Assembly: GCA_017410375.1 (NCBI GenBank)
Contig: JAFQQW010000024.1
Coordinates: 1-64,000 of the forward strand
DNA from: Clostridia bacterium
Lineage (GTDB): Bacteria > Bacillota > Clostridia > RGIG6154
Reading direction: 5' to 3'
Length of the DNA stretch: 64,000 nucleotides
How positions within the stretch are numbered: position 1 is the stretch's first letter; each line of letters begins with the position of its first letter. This document shows, in pieces, positions 8,611 through 16,790 of the stretch. Below the pieces are notes generated by a model that worked only from the letters and a program-made list of their open reading frames with translations, made no database searches and was not told the DNA's origin. The position numbers and the translations under genes were made by a program.

Positions 8611-9702
8611 TTAGCCAAAAACACGTTTTATTGCTTCCAGATAACCGTAGCCGTTCAAATCGTCAGGCTCTAAATAACTGCTCTCTGTCCACTCGTTCCA
8701 GCTGTTTACCGTAACCATCGGCACGTCATTTTGCTCCGCATATGCCTTTGCAAGCTTTAATGCCTGCTCAAAATTTTCAGGATTGCTTTCAGGCAGAACA
8801 GGTCCGTGGAAATTGATATATCGCGGATTGTTGTCCCACCCGATGGATACATGCGGAAAATACGGAATATGAAAATCTGATTTAATTTTGTCATACTCTT
8901 TTTCAAGGTCGGGCAAAAGTGTAGGATAGGGTTTTGTGACATTTAAAAAATGCACAAACTGATAATGTGTAAGGGACAAAAAGCCCATTTCCTCTGCCAA
9001 TGCAGGAGTTACCTCTTTTACATAGCTGTCAACACCCGAAAGATTTAAGCTGTTCGTTCCCCACTTGACAAACTGAAAATGCACACCCTTAAAGCCACGC
9101 TTTTTTGCTTCTTCATTTAACCAAGCCATATTTTCCTTTGCTTTTTCCAATCCCCCAAGACCAGATATGAAATTTTGCATGTCATAGATGCTGATTAAAG
9201 GCCTTTCGTTTATGCAATAGTAGTTGGGCAACGCAAAATATTTTTCAAGCCAACGCTCACCGATTTTTTTAAATTGTGTTTCCGTTACTGCGCCCTGCCA
9301 GATAACCGTACCCGTACCCGAGTTACGAATATCCCAAGTATCATTGGCGTCATGGTTTGCCCACATCAGATAAAACTTCATTTTCTGATTGTTTTTGGCT
9401 TTTAAAAAGCCGTCATTCAAACAGTTTTCCAGAAACGGGCGGTCATCATACCAGTACCAGTCATAAATAAACACATTTACGTTATGGTCAAGTGCTGCTT
9501 CAATCTGCATTTCCATTACATAAGGGTCTGCTTCATTCACATATCCCCAGAGCGGTTTTCTGTCCCAGAAATAATCGCCCTTTGGCTTACTGTTTTTCAC
9601 AGACTGCCATTCACCGATTCCCTCCTGCCAGAAAATGCGACTGCGGGGCTCATCCCCCGTGTATGCAGGCCAAATATATGCCGCAACATCTATGTTTTGC
9701 AT
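8611..9702 (-). CDS. Glycoside hydrolase family 99-like / WbsX domain protein
   Basis: 363 residues. The protein begins with a YIWPAYTGDEPR segment and continues with VFIYDWYWYDDRPFLENCL, MWANH and TVNSWNEWTESSYLEPD, which together mark the GH99-like WbsX family (PF14307). Family members are tied to glycan processing, but specific activities are mostly unproven. No signal peptide is seen. It starts 3 bases after the dgoK stop codon, so it is the third gene of the aldolase-kinase operon and probably works on a sugar feeding that pathway. Confidence 0.8.
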   Translation of the reverse strand: MQNIDVAAYIWPAYTGDEPRSRIFWQEGIGEWQSVKNSKPKGDYFWDRKPLWGYVNEADPYVMEMQIEAALDHNVNVFIYDWYWYDDRPFLENCLNDGFLKAKNNQKMKFYLMWANHDANDTWDIRNSGTGTVIWQGAVTETQFKKIGERWLEKYFALPNYYCINERPLISIYDMQNFISGLGGLEKAKENMAWLNEEAKKRGFKGVHFQFVKWGTNSLNLSGVDSYVKEVTPALAEEMGFLSLTHYQFVHFLNVTKPYPTLLPDLEKEYDKIKSDFHIPYFPHVSIGWDNNPRYINFHGPVLPESNPENFEQALKLAKAYAEQNDVPMVTVNSWNEWTESSYLEPDDLNGYGYLEAIKRVFG

Positions 9703-9705
9703 ATA

Positions 9706-10644
9706 TTATTTCTCCCCTTCGTAAATTTTTATAATTCCTTTTGCGGTACAGGAAGAAACATCATTTTCGGAAAGTACCACAAGTTTTTTATCACAGCGCC
9801 TGTTTAAAATCAGAGCCATCGCTTCTTTAATTTGTGCTTTACCGCCAAGCACAATCGTTTCTGTATCCGCTTTATTAATTTCAACGAGTTCATCATGCAA
9901 AACAACACCAATAAAAAAGCTATACGTCTGCTTTGCAGTGCACCCATAAATATTTTTTAGGATTCTTGTTTTAAACAACGCTTTATTGACCCCTGCATTT
10001 TCACAGCAGTCATACCCTTTAAGCAGATATTCTGCATCTGTTTCAGAGATGGTTAAGTCCACCGCATCCTTTAAAATGGTGTTTTGCGAGAGGGATGCAA
10101 TCATTTCGCCTGTCAGCATGGTGGAAAAATCAACGATTCTTCCCTGTGCATCGGTTTGGATGACTTTGGAATGGGATCCGGGCAGGATATAAATGCATTT
10201 GCCGTAATCAGGATTTATGATGCCCATCAGCTCTACCTCTTCCCCACGCATCATATCTGTGTCTCTGAAATCCGTGGCATCGGTTTTTACACCGCGGACA
10301 AACACAAACGGAACAGACGAAATTTCGGAGATAACCGTTTCGAACATACTGTCATGCAATTCTGTAAGTCCCGCAGGCGTTTGGATATGGTCAAGCTTAC
10401 AAAGTCCGAATTCAGACGTAATCATGCCGGATGCCAGAATGCGCGTAATATCAGCTTCTGAAAGTGCGTGCTTTGTAAGCAAAGATTCTATCGCACCTTT
10501 CAGTTCTTTTTCCAAAAGACCCGGTTGTTCCATATTTGCACGGGCGCCCACACCGAGCTTTATTGTATCTTTCAATTGCATATCCTGCACAAGGCTGATT
10601 CTTGTCGTGGTTGTGCCGCCGTCTACCGTGATGTAATTTCTCAT
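9706..10644 (-). CDS. dgoK: 2-dehydro-3-deoxygalactonokinase
   Basis: 312 residues, matching the DgoK family. The N-terminal phosphate-binding segment DGGTTTTRISLV and the ILPGSHSK segment near residue 155 are characteristic. It phosphorylates 2-oxo-3-deoxygalactonate to the 6-phosphate, the substrate of the aldolase encoded just upstream. The start ATG overlaps that gene's stop as ATGA (10641-10644), showing coupling. A galactonate dehydratase is not present in the window, so the source of the keto acid is unknown; uronate breakdown is an alternative to galactonate. Confidence 0.88.
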   Translation of the reverse strand: MRNYITVDGGTTTTRISLVQDMQLKDTIKLGVGARANMEQPGLLEKELKGAIESLLTKHALSEADITRILASGMITSEFGLCKLDHIQTPAGLTELHDSMFETVISEISSVPFVFVRGVKTDATDFRDTDMMRGEEVELMGIINPDYGKCIYILPGSHSKVIQTDAQGRIVDFSTMLTGEMIASLSQNTILKDAVDLTISETDAEYLLKGYDCCENAGVNKALFKTRILKNIYGCTAKQTYSFFIGVVLHDELVEINKADTETIVLGGKAQIKEAMALILNRRCDKKLVVLSENDVSSCTAKGIIKIYEGEK

Positions 10645-11291
10645 ACCCCGACCGCCTTTACAAATTTTTCTGCCAGAGCGGTAATGCCTTCAAAATCATC
10701 ACCATCAATGCATTGCTTATTCACAATTGAAGCACCAATACCAAAGCCCGAAGCACCTGCTTTCAAATAGGTTTTAATGTTTCCTTCGTCCACACCGCCC
10801 ACTGCAAGCATTTTGATGTGTGAAAGCGGTGCTTTGACAGCCTTTAAATAGGAAGGTCCCAAATCAGATACCGGAAACAGCTTCACAAAGTCTGCGCCCG
10901 CTATATGTGCCGACTGAATTTCGGTAGGCGTCAATGCACCGGGCATAGAAACCAGTCCCAATTCTCTTGTTTTCCGAATAACCGACGCATTGGCATCCGG
11001 AGAAATAATGAACAATCCGCCGGCATTTTTTGTCAATTCCACCTGTTTTTCACTAAGGACGGTGCCTGCACCGATAAACATTCTTCCTTCAAAATGTGAT
11101 GCCAGCATTTTAATATTTTCGGCAGTTTCTTCGTCTGGAACAATGCCTCTGGCATCGTATGTAACTTCAAGCAGGCGAATGCCGCCTTTATACATTGCTT
11201 CTGCAAGGGGTATCAGCTTTTCTTTTTGTACACCCCGGACAATAACAACCAATTTTTCACGCTCAACAGCCTCAATTACTTTATTACGCAT
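10641..11291 (-). CDS. eda: KDPG/KDPGal-type aldolase (2-keto-3-deoxy-6-phosphogluconate aldolase family)
   Basis: 216 residues, a class I TIM-barrel aldolase. EVTYDA near residue 43, GAGTV near 77 and the Schiff-base lysine in FVKLFP near 135 fit the Eda/DgoA family. It splits 2-keto-3-deoxy-6-phosphosugar acids to pyruvate and glyceraldehyde 3-phosphate. Coupling to dgoK suggests the galacto epimer as substrate; the symbol dgoA would then be equally apt. A consensus promoter lies 30 bases upstream (11322-11350). Confidence 0.88.
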   Translation of the reverse strand: MRNKVIEAVEREKLVVIVRGVQKEKLIPLAEAMYKGGIRLLEVTYDARGIVPDEETAENIKMLASHFEGRMFIGAGTVLSEKQVELTKNAGGLFIISPDANASVIRKTRELGLVSMPGALTPTEIQSAHIAGADFVKLFPVSDLGPSYLKAVKAPLSHIKMLAVGGVDEGNIKTYLKAGASGFGIGASIVNKQCIDGDDFEGITALAEKFVKAVGV

Positions 11292-11321
11292 ACTTTCACC
11301 TTTCCTTTGCTGTTTTGTTTA

Positions 11322-11350
11322 AGTATAACATTTTAATTGCATACTGTCAA
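11322..11350 (-). promoter_or_regulatory. Promoter of the eda-dgoK-GH99-like operon
   Basis: TTGACA (11350-11345) and TATACT (11327-11322) with 17-base spacing. It lies downstream of the ncRNA terminator, so the operon does not need read-through from the ncRNA. Confidence 0.8.
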
Positions 11351-11374
11351 GAAATTCAGCTTTTCATAAGACTT

Positions 11375-11408
11375 AAAAAAGAAAAAAGCGACCGCCATAT
11401 ACGGTCGC
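11375..11408 (-). terminator. Terminator of the structured ncRNA
   Basis: A 7-bp stem GCGACCG/CGGTCGC (11402-11408 with 11388-11394) followed on the minus strand by TTTTTTCTTTTTT. The plus-strand direction has no T run. Confidence 0.88.
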
Positions 11409-11541
11409 CCAAAAAGGGAGTGTTTGAAATGAAAAACTTCATTGTAAAAGTGATTCCGGCAAGCACCCGCAGGGGGCAGTTCTGATTCAGAACTAAAGAT
11501 TTGAGGAGTAATGCGAACACTTGCCGTAATTCCTTCTACAC
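11375..11541 (-). ncRNA. Structured non-coding RNA, possible 6S RNA
   Basis: A TATAAT box (11552-11547) precedes a 165-base transcript that ends in a clear terminator. Pairing seen by eye: a closing stem GAGTGT/ACACTC (11543-11538 with 11423-11418); an internal bubble whose 3' side holds a small hairpin (AATGAA/TTCATT); then an unbroken 14-pair stem (11526-11513 with 11470-11457, including G-U pairs); then an apical region with hairpin AGTTCT/AGAACT. A long rod with a central bubble and a 3'-side hairpin is the shape of bacterial 6S RNA, the regulator that mimics an open promoter. It is at the short end of the 6S size range, and a leader regulating eda is a less likely alternative. Confidence 0.5.
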
Positions 11542-11546
11542 TCTTT

Positions 11547-11552
11547 ATTATA
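11547..11552 (-). promoter_or_regulatory. -10 box of the ncRNA gene
   Basis: Consensus TATAAT about 7 bases before the inferred transcript start. No clear -35 hexamer at 17 bases; TCGACA is 21 bases upstream. Confidence 0.5.
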
Positions 11553-11600
11553 CATATCAATATGTAAATACCTTGTCGAAAATGTGAAATTTCTTTGAAA

Positions 11601-12473
11601 TTATTCTTTTTCTTTTTTCGACAGCATTAAAATAGCAATCAAAATCATACCAATACCAAGGTAATTCAACGGCTCATCATATAGAAAAAAGCCGAAAAAC
11701 GCCGCGGTAACAGGCTCAATACAAGCAAGCACCGCCGCTTTAGAGGCATTCACATATTTTAAGCCAATTGTGTAAAACGCAAAAGGTGCAACCGCCGTTA
11801 TAAATCCAAACAAAAACACAACACCCGAAAGCTCCAGCAACTTTTCGGAGGCAGAAATGACTTCGATTATGCCAGGCAGATCTCCGATGCAAAAGGATAC
11901 TACCGATGCAAATAAAAACGTATAACATGTAACCGTAAGCCCGCTGTTTTTCTGCAATGCAAAAGTACCGAAAATACTATAGGAGGCATAAAAAACGCCA
12001 CTCAGTATACCAAGTAAAATGCCAATGAACGAGGTTTTAGTGTCCCCGCTCAACCCCGCAATGCAGGCACATCCCAAAAAAGCAATAACAGCTGCAACGG
12101 CTTTTTTTACAGTCAGTTTTTCTTTCAAAAACAGTACCGAAAAAATCATAACCCAGACGGGCGACATATACAGCAATACCGCCGCAACCGAAACTGATGT
12201 CATATCAATAGCGGATAAATACAAAGCGGACATACCGCCTACCGAAACTGCACCGCAAAGGATTAGCATGGGTAATTCTTTAAAAGATATTTTCAAGCTT
12301 TTTGGACTGAAGATTCCTGTAAAAACCCATAAAACAAGTGCAGCAGACCCAATTCTGAGTGCAGTACACTGTAGGGCTGAAAAACCAAAGGATTGTACCA
12401 ACTTTAAAAACACGCCCATACTGCCCCAAAGCAAGCCCGAGAGCACAATCAGAAGCACGCCAAATTTTTTCAC
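11601..12473 (-). CDS. EamA family (drug/metabolite) transporter
   Basis: 290 residues in about ten hydrophobic segments, arranged as two EamA repeats. The first begins with LSGLLWGSMGVF; the second includes GILSGVFYASYSIFG. It is a membrane permease of the DMT superfamily, substrate unknown. The start is taken as GTG 12473, which overlaps the nth stop codon as GTGA and has AGAAGG 9 bases upstream; a TTG 8 codons earlier is less likely. It is probably cotranscribed with nth. Confidence 0.85.
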   Translation of the reverse strand: MKKFGVLLIVLSGLLWGSMGVFLKLVQSFGFSALQCTALRIGSAALVLWVFTGIFSPKSLKISFKELPMLILCGAVSVGGMSALYLSAIDMTSVSVAAVLLYMSPVWVMIFSVLFLKEKLTVKKAVAAVIAFLGCACIAGLSGDTKTSFIGILLGILSGVFYASYSIFGTFALQKNSGLTVTCYTFLFASVVSFCIGDLPGIIEVISASEKLLELSGVVFLFGFITAVAPFAFYTIGLKYVNASKAAVLACIEPVTAAFFGFFLYDEPLNYLGIGMILIAILMLSKKEKE

Positions 12474-13105
12474 TTTTTCAAGCCTTCTTTCTTGCAAATG
12501 TCATTTAAAACACAAGTGTCACAATTTGCTTTTCGCGCTGTACAGCACGCTCTGCCGTGGTGTACAAGTCTGTGGCAGAAATTCATTTGTTCCTGCTCGG
12601 GCAGAATCTTCTTTAAATCCTGTTCAATTTTAACCGGGTCGCTGTTTTTAGTCAGTCCCATGCGGTTTGCAAGACGTGTACAATGAGTATCTACAACCAC
12701 AGCCGGCTTACCGAATGCTTCGCCAAGCACTAAATTTGCGGTTTTTCTTCCAACGCCTGCCAAAGTCAGAAGTGCTTCCATGGTATCGGGCACTTCACCG
12801 TGAAAATCCCGAATCAGCGTTTCACAGCAAGCCTTTAAATTTTTCGCTTTATTTTTATAAAGTCCTAAAGATTTAATCATTTCTTCAATCTCCGGAACAG
12901 TTGCGTTTGCAAAATCGTAAACAGTTTTGTATTTTTTATAAAGCTCTTTGGTTACAATGTTAACCCGCTCGTCAGTACACTGTGCCGAAAGCTGAGTGGA
13001 TATTAAAAGCTGCAGAGGATTTTCCGTTGTTAAGGTGCATTCTGCATCCGGGTACTCCGCTTTAAGCCGCGCAATCAACTCTGCAACATATTCTTTTTTT
13101 GTCAT
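12470..13105 (-). CDS. nth: Endonuclease III
   Basis: 211 residues, the normal length. The helix-hairpin-helix motif LAGVGRKTANLVLG is followed by the catalytic aspartate region VVVDTHCTRLANR. The [4Fe-4S] ligands are C-x6-C-x2-C-x5-C near the C-terminus. It removes oxidised pyrimidines in base excision repair. Start 13105 has GGAAAGGAG upstream; the open frame extends further but without a ribosome binding site. Confidence 0.96.
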   Translation of the reverse strand: MTKKEYVAELIARLKAEYPDAECTLTTENPLQLLISTQLSAQCTDERVNIVTKELYKKYKTVYDFANATVPEIEEMIKSLGLYKNKAKNLKACCETLIRDFHGEVPDTMEALLTLAGVGRKTANLVLGEAFGKPAVVVDTHCTRLANRMGLTKNSDPVKIEQDLKKILPEQEQMNFCHRLVHHGRACCTARKANCDTCVLNDICKKEGLKK

Positions 13106-13158
13106 GGAAATCTCTCCTTTCCAAAAACAAAGTATACCACATTTCCGGTCAAAAGTAA

Positions 13159-13198
13159 AGACTAAAAGAAGCACTTTTATAAGTGCTTCTTTTAGTCT
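13159..13198. terminator. Strong hairpin between spo0A and nth
   Basis: A perfect 18-bp stem with loop TTAT (13159-13176 with 13181-13198). It follows the spo0A stop at 13224. The T-rich flank on the minus strand is weak, but the stem itself ends in A/T-rich arms in both directions. Confidence 0.7.
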
Positions 13199-13223
13199 TC
13201 TGTTCATTCATTGTATGGTATGC

Positions 13224-13973
13224 TTACGCAGTACCTTTAAGCTCAATGCGCAAATTGTCCGCAATCATAGCAATGAACTCAGAATTGGTGGGTTTTCCCT
13301 TGCCCGAGGCGATGGTATACCCGAAATAATGATTTAAAGTATCCGGTTCGCCCCGGTCCCAGGCAACCTCAATGGCGTGCCGGATAGCGCGTTCCACTCT
13401 GGAGGGTGTGGTGTTATGATTTTTCGCTACGGTAGGATACAGCATTTTTGTAATGGAATTTATAATTTCAATATCGTTGACGGTCATGATAATGGAGTCG
13501 CGTAAATAGCGGTAACCCTTAATGTGCGCCGGAACTCCCACATCGTGAATAATTTTGGTTACCATCGCCTCCAAATCAGGTTTCATAGACTGTAACACCT
13601 TTCTGCTTTCCCGCTTTACCGCACTTCTGGTTTTATCCAGAATCACCTGCGGACTTACGGGCTTAACTGCATAATATGCCGCACCACTCTCGAAAATACG
13701 TGCCACAAGAATATCCGAAACAGGTGCTGACAGCACCACAAATTCGGGACGTTTCATGTAGCTGTTTTCCATAACCCCAATTGCATCGCATTTGGGTAAA
13801 AACAAATCCAGAACAGCCGCATCCGCTTTAAAGTTGTTGATGGCTTCGACAGCTGCCTCACCGTCCGAAACCACCGCCATGACCTTTACATCAGCCGCTT
13901 TATCCATAAATTCCTTTAACCGCATGCCATATTCCGCATCCGAAAACGCCAGCACAATCTTTAGTTTTTCCAT
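13224..13973 (-). CDS. spo0A: Sporulation master regulator Spo0A
   Basis: 249 residues. The C-terminal DNA-binding domain is unmistakable ([31 protein letters not shown]). The receiver domain keeps the phosphorylation site Asp56 (VLDLFLP) and the lysine of YAVKP, but the acidic pair at positions 10-11, normally Asp-Asp, is Phe-Ser, followed by Asp12. GAAAGGAG precedes the ATG at 13973. Its usual neighbour spoIVB lies 37 kb away in the same orientation. Confidence 0.97.
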   Translation of the reverse strand: MEKLKIVLAFSDAEYGMRLKEFMDKAADVKVMAVVSDGEAAVEAINNFKADAAVLDLFLPKCDAIGVMENSYMKRPEFVVLSAPVSDILVARIFESGAAYYAVKPVSPQVILDKTRSAVKRESRKVLQSMKPDLEAMVTKIIHDVGVPAHIKGYRYLRDSIIMTVNDIEIINSITKMLYPTVAKNHNTTPSRVERAIRHAIEVAWDRGEPDTLNHYFGYTIASGKGKPTNSEFIAMIADNLRIELKGTA

Positions 13974-14002
13974 TTTTCTTTTCTCTCCTTTCTTTTGATT
14001 CG

Positions 14003-14031
14003 ACTTTACCATATTTTTCCATTTATGTCAA
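14003..14031 (-). promoter_or_regulatory. Sigma-A type promoter of spo0A
   Basis: TTGACA (14031-14026), 17 bases, TAAAGT (14008-14003), about 30 bases before the start codon. Confidence 0.7.
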
Positions 14032-14188
14032 TAATTTCCAAAATATTTGAAGTTTAGATTCCGTTTACGACAGCAAACACCCCTATTCATGCGGTTTTTC
14101 CGTCGGGAAATAATTTATTGCAAAAACGGTATTCCTGTGATATAATCATTTTTGTAATCAGCATTATTTAACTGTAAGGAGAAAAAGC

Positions 14189-15076
14189 ATGGAAAAAAGA
14201 ACTTTTATTTTAGACACCGACTGGTGGACAGACTGTGACGACATTGTGGCGGTCCGCTTGCTTTGTAATCTGCACAAAGCAGAGAAAATTAACTTTAAAG
14301 GTATTTGCATCAACACACGCATGGAGCACTCTGTATCTTCCCTTTCTGCGTTTTTGGTAAATGAAGACTTAGATTTACCCATCGGTATATCAAAAGCGCC
14401 CATTACACCCGATATGGATGAACCGCTTAAATACCAATACTTCATGAAAGATTTTCCGCATAAGCTCCAAAACGATGATTGTTTGGACGGCGTTTCTTTT
14501 TACAGAAAAATGCTGGCTGAATCTGAAACACAAATAGAAATTATCGAAATCGGTTTTCAAAACATTTTAGCCGATTTGCTGGATAGTCAGCCTGACCAAT
14601 ACTCCCCCTTAACCGGCATGGAACTGGTTAAGCAAAAGGTAAAAAAGCTCTGGGCGATGGCAGGCAAATGGGACGAAAACCCCGGCAGGGAATACAATTT
14701 CTACTGCTGTGCCGAGTCCAAAAAAGCAGGTGCTTATATGTGTGACAACTGGCCTACTCCCATTGCATTTTTGGGCTTTGAGGTTGGTTGGGAAGTTATC
14801 TCCGGTTCAAAACTTGAACCTTCGGATTTCTTAAAAAAATGTATGGTGGTACACGGTTCTCCCAATGGCAGACATTCCTGGGATCCCATGACCGCCCTCT
14901 ATGCTTACATCGGAGATGCGGAAAAAGCCGGCTACAAAGAAGTGTTTGGCAAAGCAACCGTAAATCCCACAGATGGCTCCAACACATTTGTCGAAGACCA
15001 AAACGGTCCCCACAGCTATGTCATTCCACTCTTTGACAAAGCCTACTATGCAAATCAGATTGATGATTTACTGTAA
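14189..15076 (+). CDS. Nucleoside hydrolase-like protein
   Basis: 295 residues. The N-terminal motif DTDWWTDCDD (residues 9-18) matches the DTDxGxDD calcium-binding signature of inosine-uridine-type nucleoside hydrolases (PF01156), although the glycine is replaced. Such enzymes cleave N-glycosidic bonds of ribonucleosides; the substrate here is uncertain because the rest of the sequence is divergent. TAAGGAG precedes the start. It stands alone on the plus strand and shares a terminator with the operon to its right. It is the first gene of the accessory block beyond spo0A. Confidence 0.75.
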   Translation: MEKRTFILDTDWWTDCDDIVAVRLLCNLHKAEKINFKGICINTRMEHSVSSLSAFLVNEDLDLPIGISKAPITPDMDEPLKYQYFMKDFPHKLQNDDCLDGVSFYRKMLAESETQIEIIEIGFQNILADLLDSQPDQYSPLTGMELVKQKVKKLWAMAGKWDENPGREYNFYCCAESKKAGAYMCDNWPTPIAFLGFEVGWEVISGSKLEPSDFLKKCMVVHGSPNGRHSWDPMTALYAYIGDAEKAGYKEVFGKATVNPTDGSNTFVEDQNGPHSYVIPLFDKAYYANQIDDLL

Positions 15077-15077
15077 A

Positions 15078-15105
15078 AAATAAGTTCCCGGTCGGGAACT
15101 TATTT
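15078..15105. terminator. Bidirectional terminator
   Basis: Stem AAATAAGTTCCC/GGGAACTTATTT with loop GGTC, flanked by A and T runs, between two convergent genes. Confidence 0.88.
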
Positions 15106-15107
15106 TT

Positions 15108-16790
15108 TTATGCTTGAATGTGCTTGTAAACATCTTCAATAAAGTCAAGATAGCTTTGTGCGTTTTGGGGCATACGGTCAAAACGGATTGTGCCGAAGTG
15201 CTTTTCTGCGAGTTGTTTGGTTTCAGCTTTACCAATCTTTTTTTCTAAAAGAGACAAAAGACGAATATCGTTAAGTGCCTCTGCAAAAAGCTTTTGGCGT
15301 ATCGACTGATACGCTGTTCCATCCATTGCAGGGTATACAAAATAAGAAGTGCCTGCCAGTGCGAAACCTCCCGAAGGATTTAAGGCAGGGTTAAACAGAT
15401 ACTGACTCTGAATTCCGTAATAATTGTTATATCCCCAATGTAAAAATCCTTTGATAGCAAAATAATACAGATGCATGCCCATTACGCGGTTTCTTTCTCT
15501 TTGAAGCGGAATGATGCGGTTTGCTTTTCCGCCGTTAACATCTCCGCCGATATAATATGCCCATAAATTTTTGCATTTACCGATAAAATCATGCACATGG
15601 CTCGTACCGGCAATCGGCATATCGCAAAGCCCCTGTTCGTAAAACGCCACACAACTCATGGCGTCGCTCACCAAGTAGCCTTTAAGCATATCTATAACAC
15701 TTTGCCGTGCCGCTTTGTAGCTTTCAATATTTCCGTAATTCGGCTCATCCGAAATGTGAAACATCACTCTGTTGGTTAACTTTTCTCGTTCAAAGAAAGC
15801 TTTGACTGCTGTTAAATACTGTTTCAAAAACGCATGATACTTCTTCCCTGTTGCTTTGGTGTGCCACCCGAACATTTTCTTTTCTTTTCCGTTTTCGGTG
15901 ACAATAATTTTCGGTGCCGCTGCAGCACCCCACTGGGTAAACAGATGTACATGCTCAAAATAACGAATGCCTGCTTTTTTACAGATATCTATAAACCGTT
16001 TCATTAAGCTGAAATCGAATGAATAGTTCGAACCGCTTTTTATAATCTGCACCAGCTGTACGGTCATCCGTTCTCCGCCGGGCGGTGTATCAAGCGGTGG
16101 TGTAAATGCAGGCAAAAGAATCATATTCATGCCGTTTCGTGCTGCCTTTTCCACATAGTCTTTCATAATTTCAAAATACCGATCTGAAAAAACGGGTACA
16201 TTATATGTATCTGCCAAACAATCATGATGAAACCAGTTTGTATACATCAGTTTTTGTACGGGAAGCTTATCAACAAGCACCTCCACCGCAATTTTATCTT
16301 CCCCCACCTTCTCGTTTCTTATATCGTACAAAGCGAGCTTAATTTCATATTCCCCTGCCTTTAATGGCTTTTGAAATTCGTTTACACAAAACCATAACGC
16401 CTGCCAGCTGTCGTCATAGGCACGAAGAGAAACAGATTCTCCTTTTTCCGTATACATTTCCTGCTTTCCTGCATCCAAAAAACAAACCAAAACCGGATTT
16501 GTTTTTTTGGGAAGCAGAATATCGGGATACAACCCTGTTGGCATATCGGTATCCACCAAAGAGGTATTTAAAACAGGTACACAGTTTTGATAATACAGCG
16601 TAACAGGCAGTACCGAATCAACACGAATAAAGAAATCGGTGCTGTGACAACTGTTGTCAGTTATTTTGAAAGCCAACTGGAAATTAATGGCTTGGTTTTT
16701 ACACATATAAAAGCGCCTCATTTGCTTGTCTGTCGGTTCCTTGTCCGGGAAAATCGCAGTCAGACTACTGAATATGCCGGTTTCAATCAT
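15108..16790 (-). CDS. DUF4091 domain protein (GH123-like)
   Basis: 560 residues. An N-terminal beta-rich part is followed by a TIM-barrel-like part with the HISDEPNYGN segment, an acidic Asp-Glu pair typical of DUF4091/GH123 beta-N-acetylgalactosaminidase-like proteins (PF13320). The C-terminal segment IKGFLHWGYNNYY also fits. No signal peptide is seen. Its ATG overlaps the nagA stop as ATGA, so it is the third gene of the nagB-nagA operon. Release of an amino sugar is a reasonable inference. Confidence 0.8.
   Translation of the reverse strand: MIETGIFSSLTAIFPDKEPTDKQMRRFYMCKNQAINFQLAFKITDNSCHSTDFFIRVDSVLPVTLYYQNCVPVLNTSLVDTDMPTGLYPDILLPKKTNPVLVCFLDAGKQEMYTEKGESVSLRAYDDSWQALWFCVNEFQKPLKAGEYEIKLALYDIRNEKVGEDKIAVEVLVDKLPVQKLMYTNWFHHDCLADTYNVPVFSDRYFEIMKDYVEKAARNGMNMILLPAFTPPLDTPPGGERMTVQLVQIIKSGSNYSFDFSLMKRFIDICKKAGIRYFEHVHLFTQWGAAAAPKIIVTENGKEKKMFGWHTKATGKKYHAFLKQYLTAVKAFFEREKLTNRVMFHISDEPNYGNIESYKAARQSVIDMLKGYLVSDAMSCVAFYEQGLCDMPIAGTSHVHDFIGKCKNLWAYYIGGDVNGGKANRIIPLQRERNRVMGMHLYYFAIKGFLHWGYNNYYGIQSQYLFNPALNPSGGFALAGTSYFVYPAMDGTAYQSIRQKLFAEALNDIRLLSLLEKKIGKAETKQLAEKHFGTIRFDRMPQNAQSYLDFIEDVYKHIQA

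Noticed and set aside
11424-11480. Plus-strand 18-codon frame (MKNFIVKV...) preceded by GGGAG
   Set aside because: It lies antisense within the structured ncRNA, and the GGGAG is part of the closing stem; no gene follows on that strand.
11375-11541. Riboswitch controlling eda
   Set aside because: A separate consensus promoter for eda lies after the terminator and no antiterminator pairing was found, so a free RNA is favoured. It is not excluded.
11333-11560. Minus-strand 75-codon open frame
   Set aside because: It coincides with the ncRNA and its terminator; the stem-loops and T run explain the sequence better than coding.
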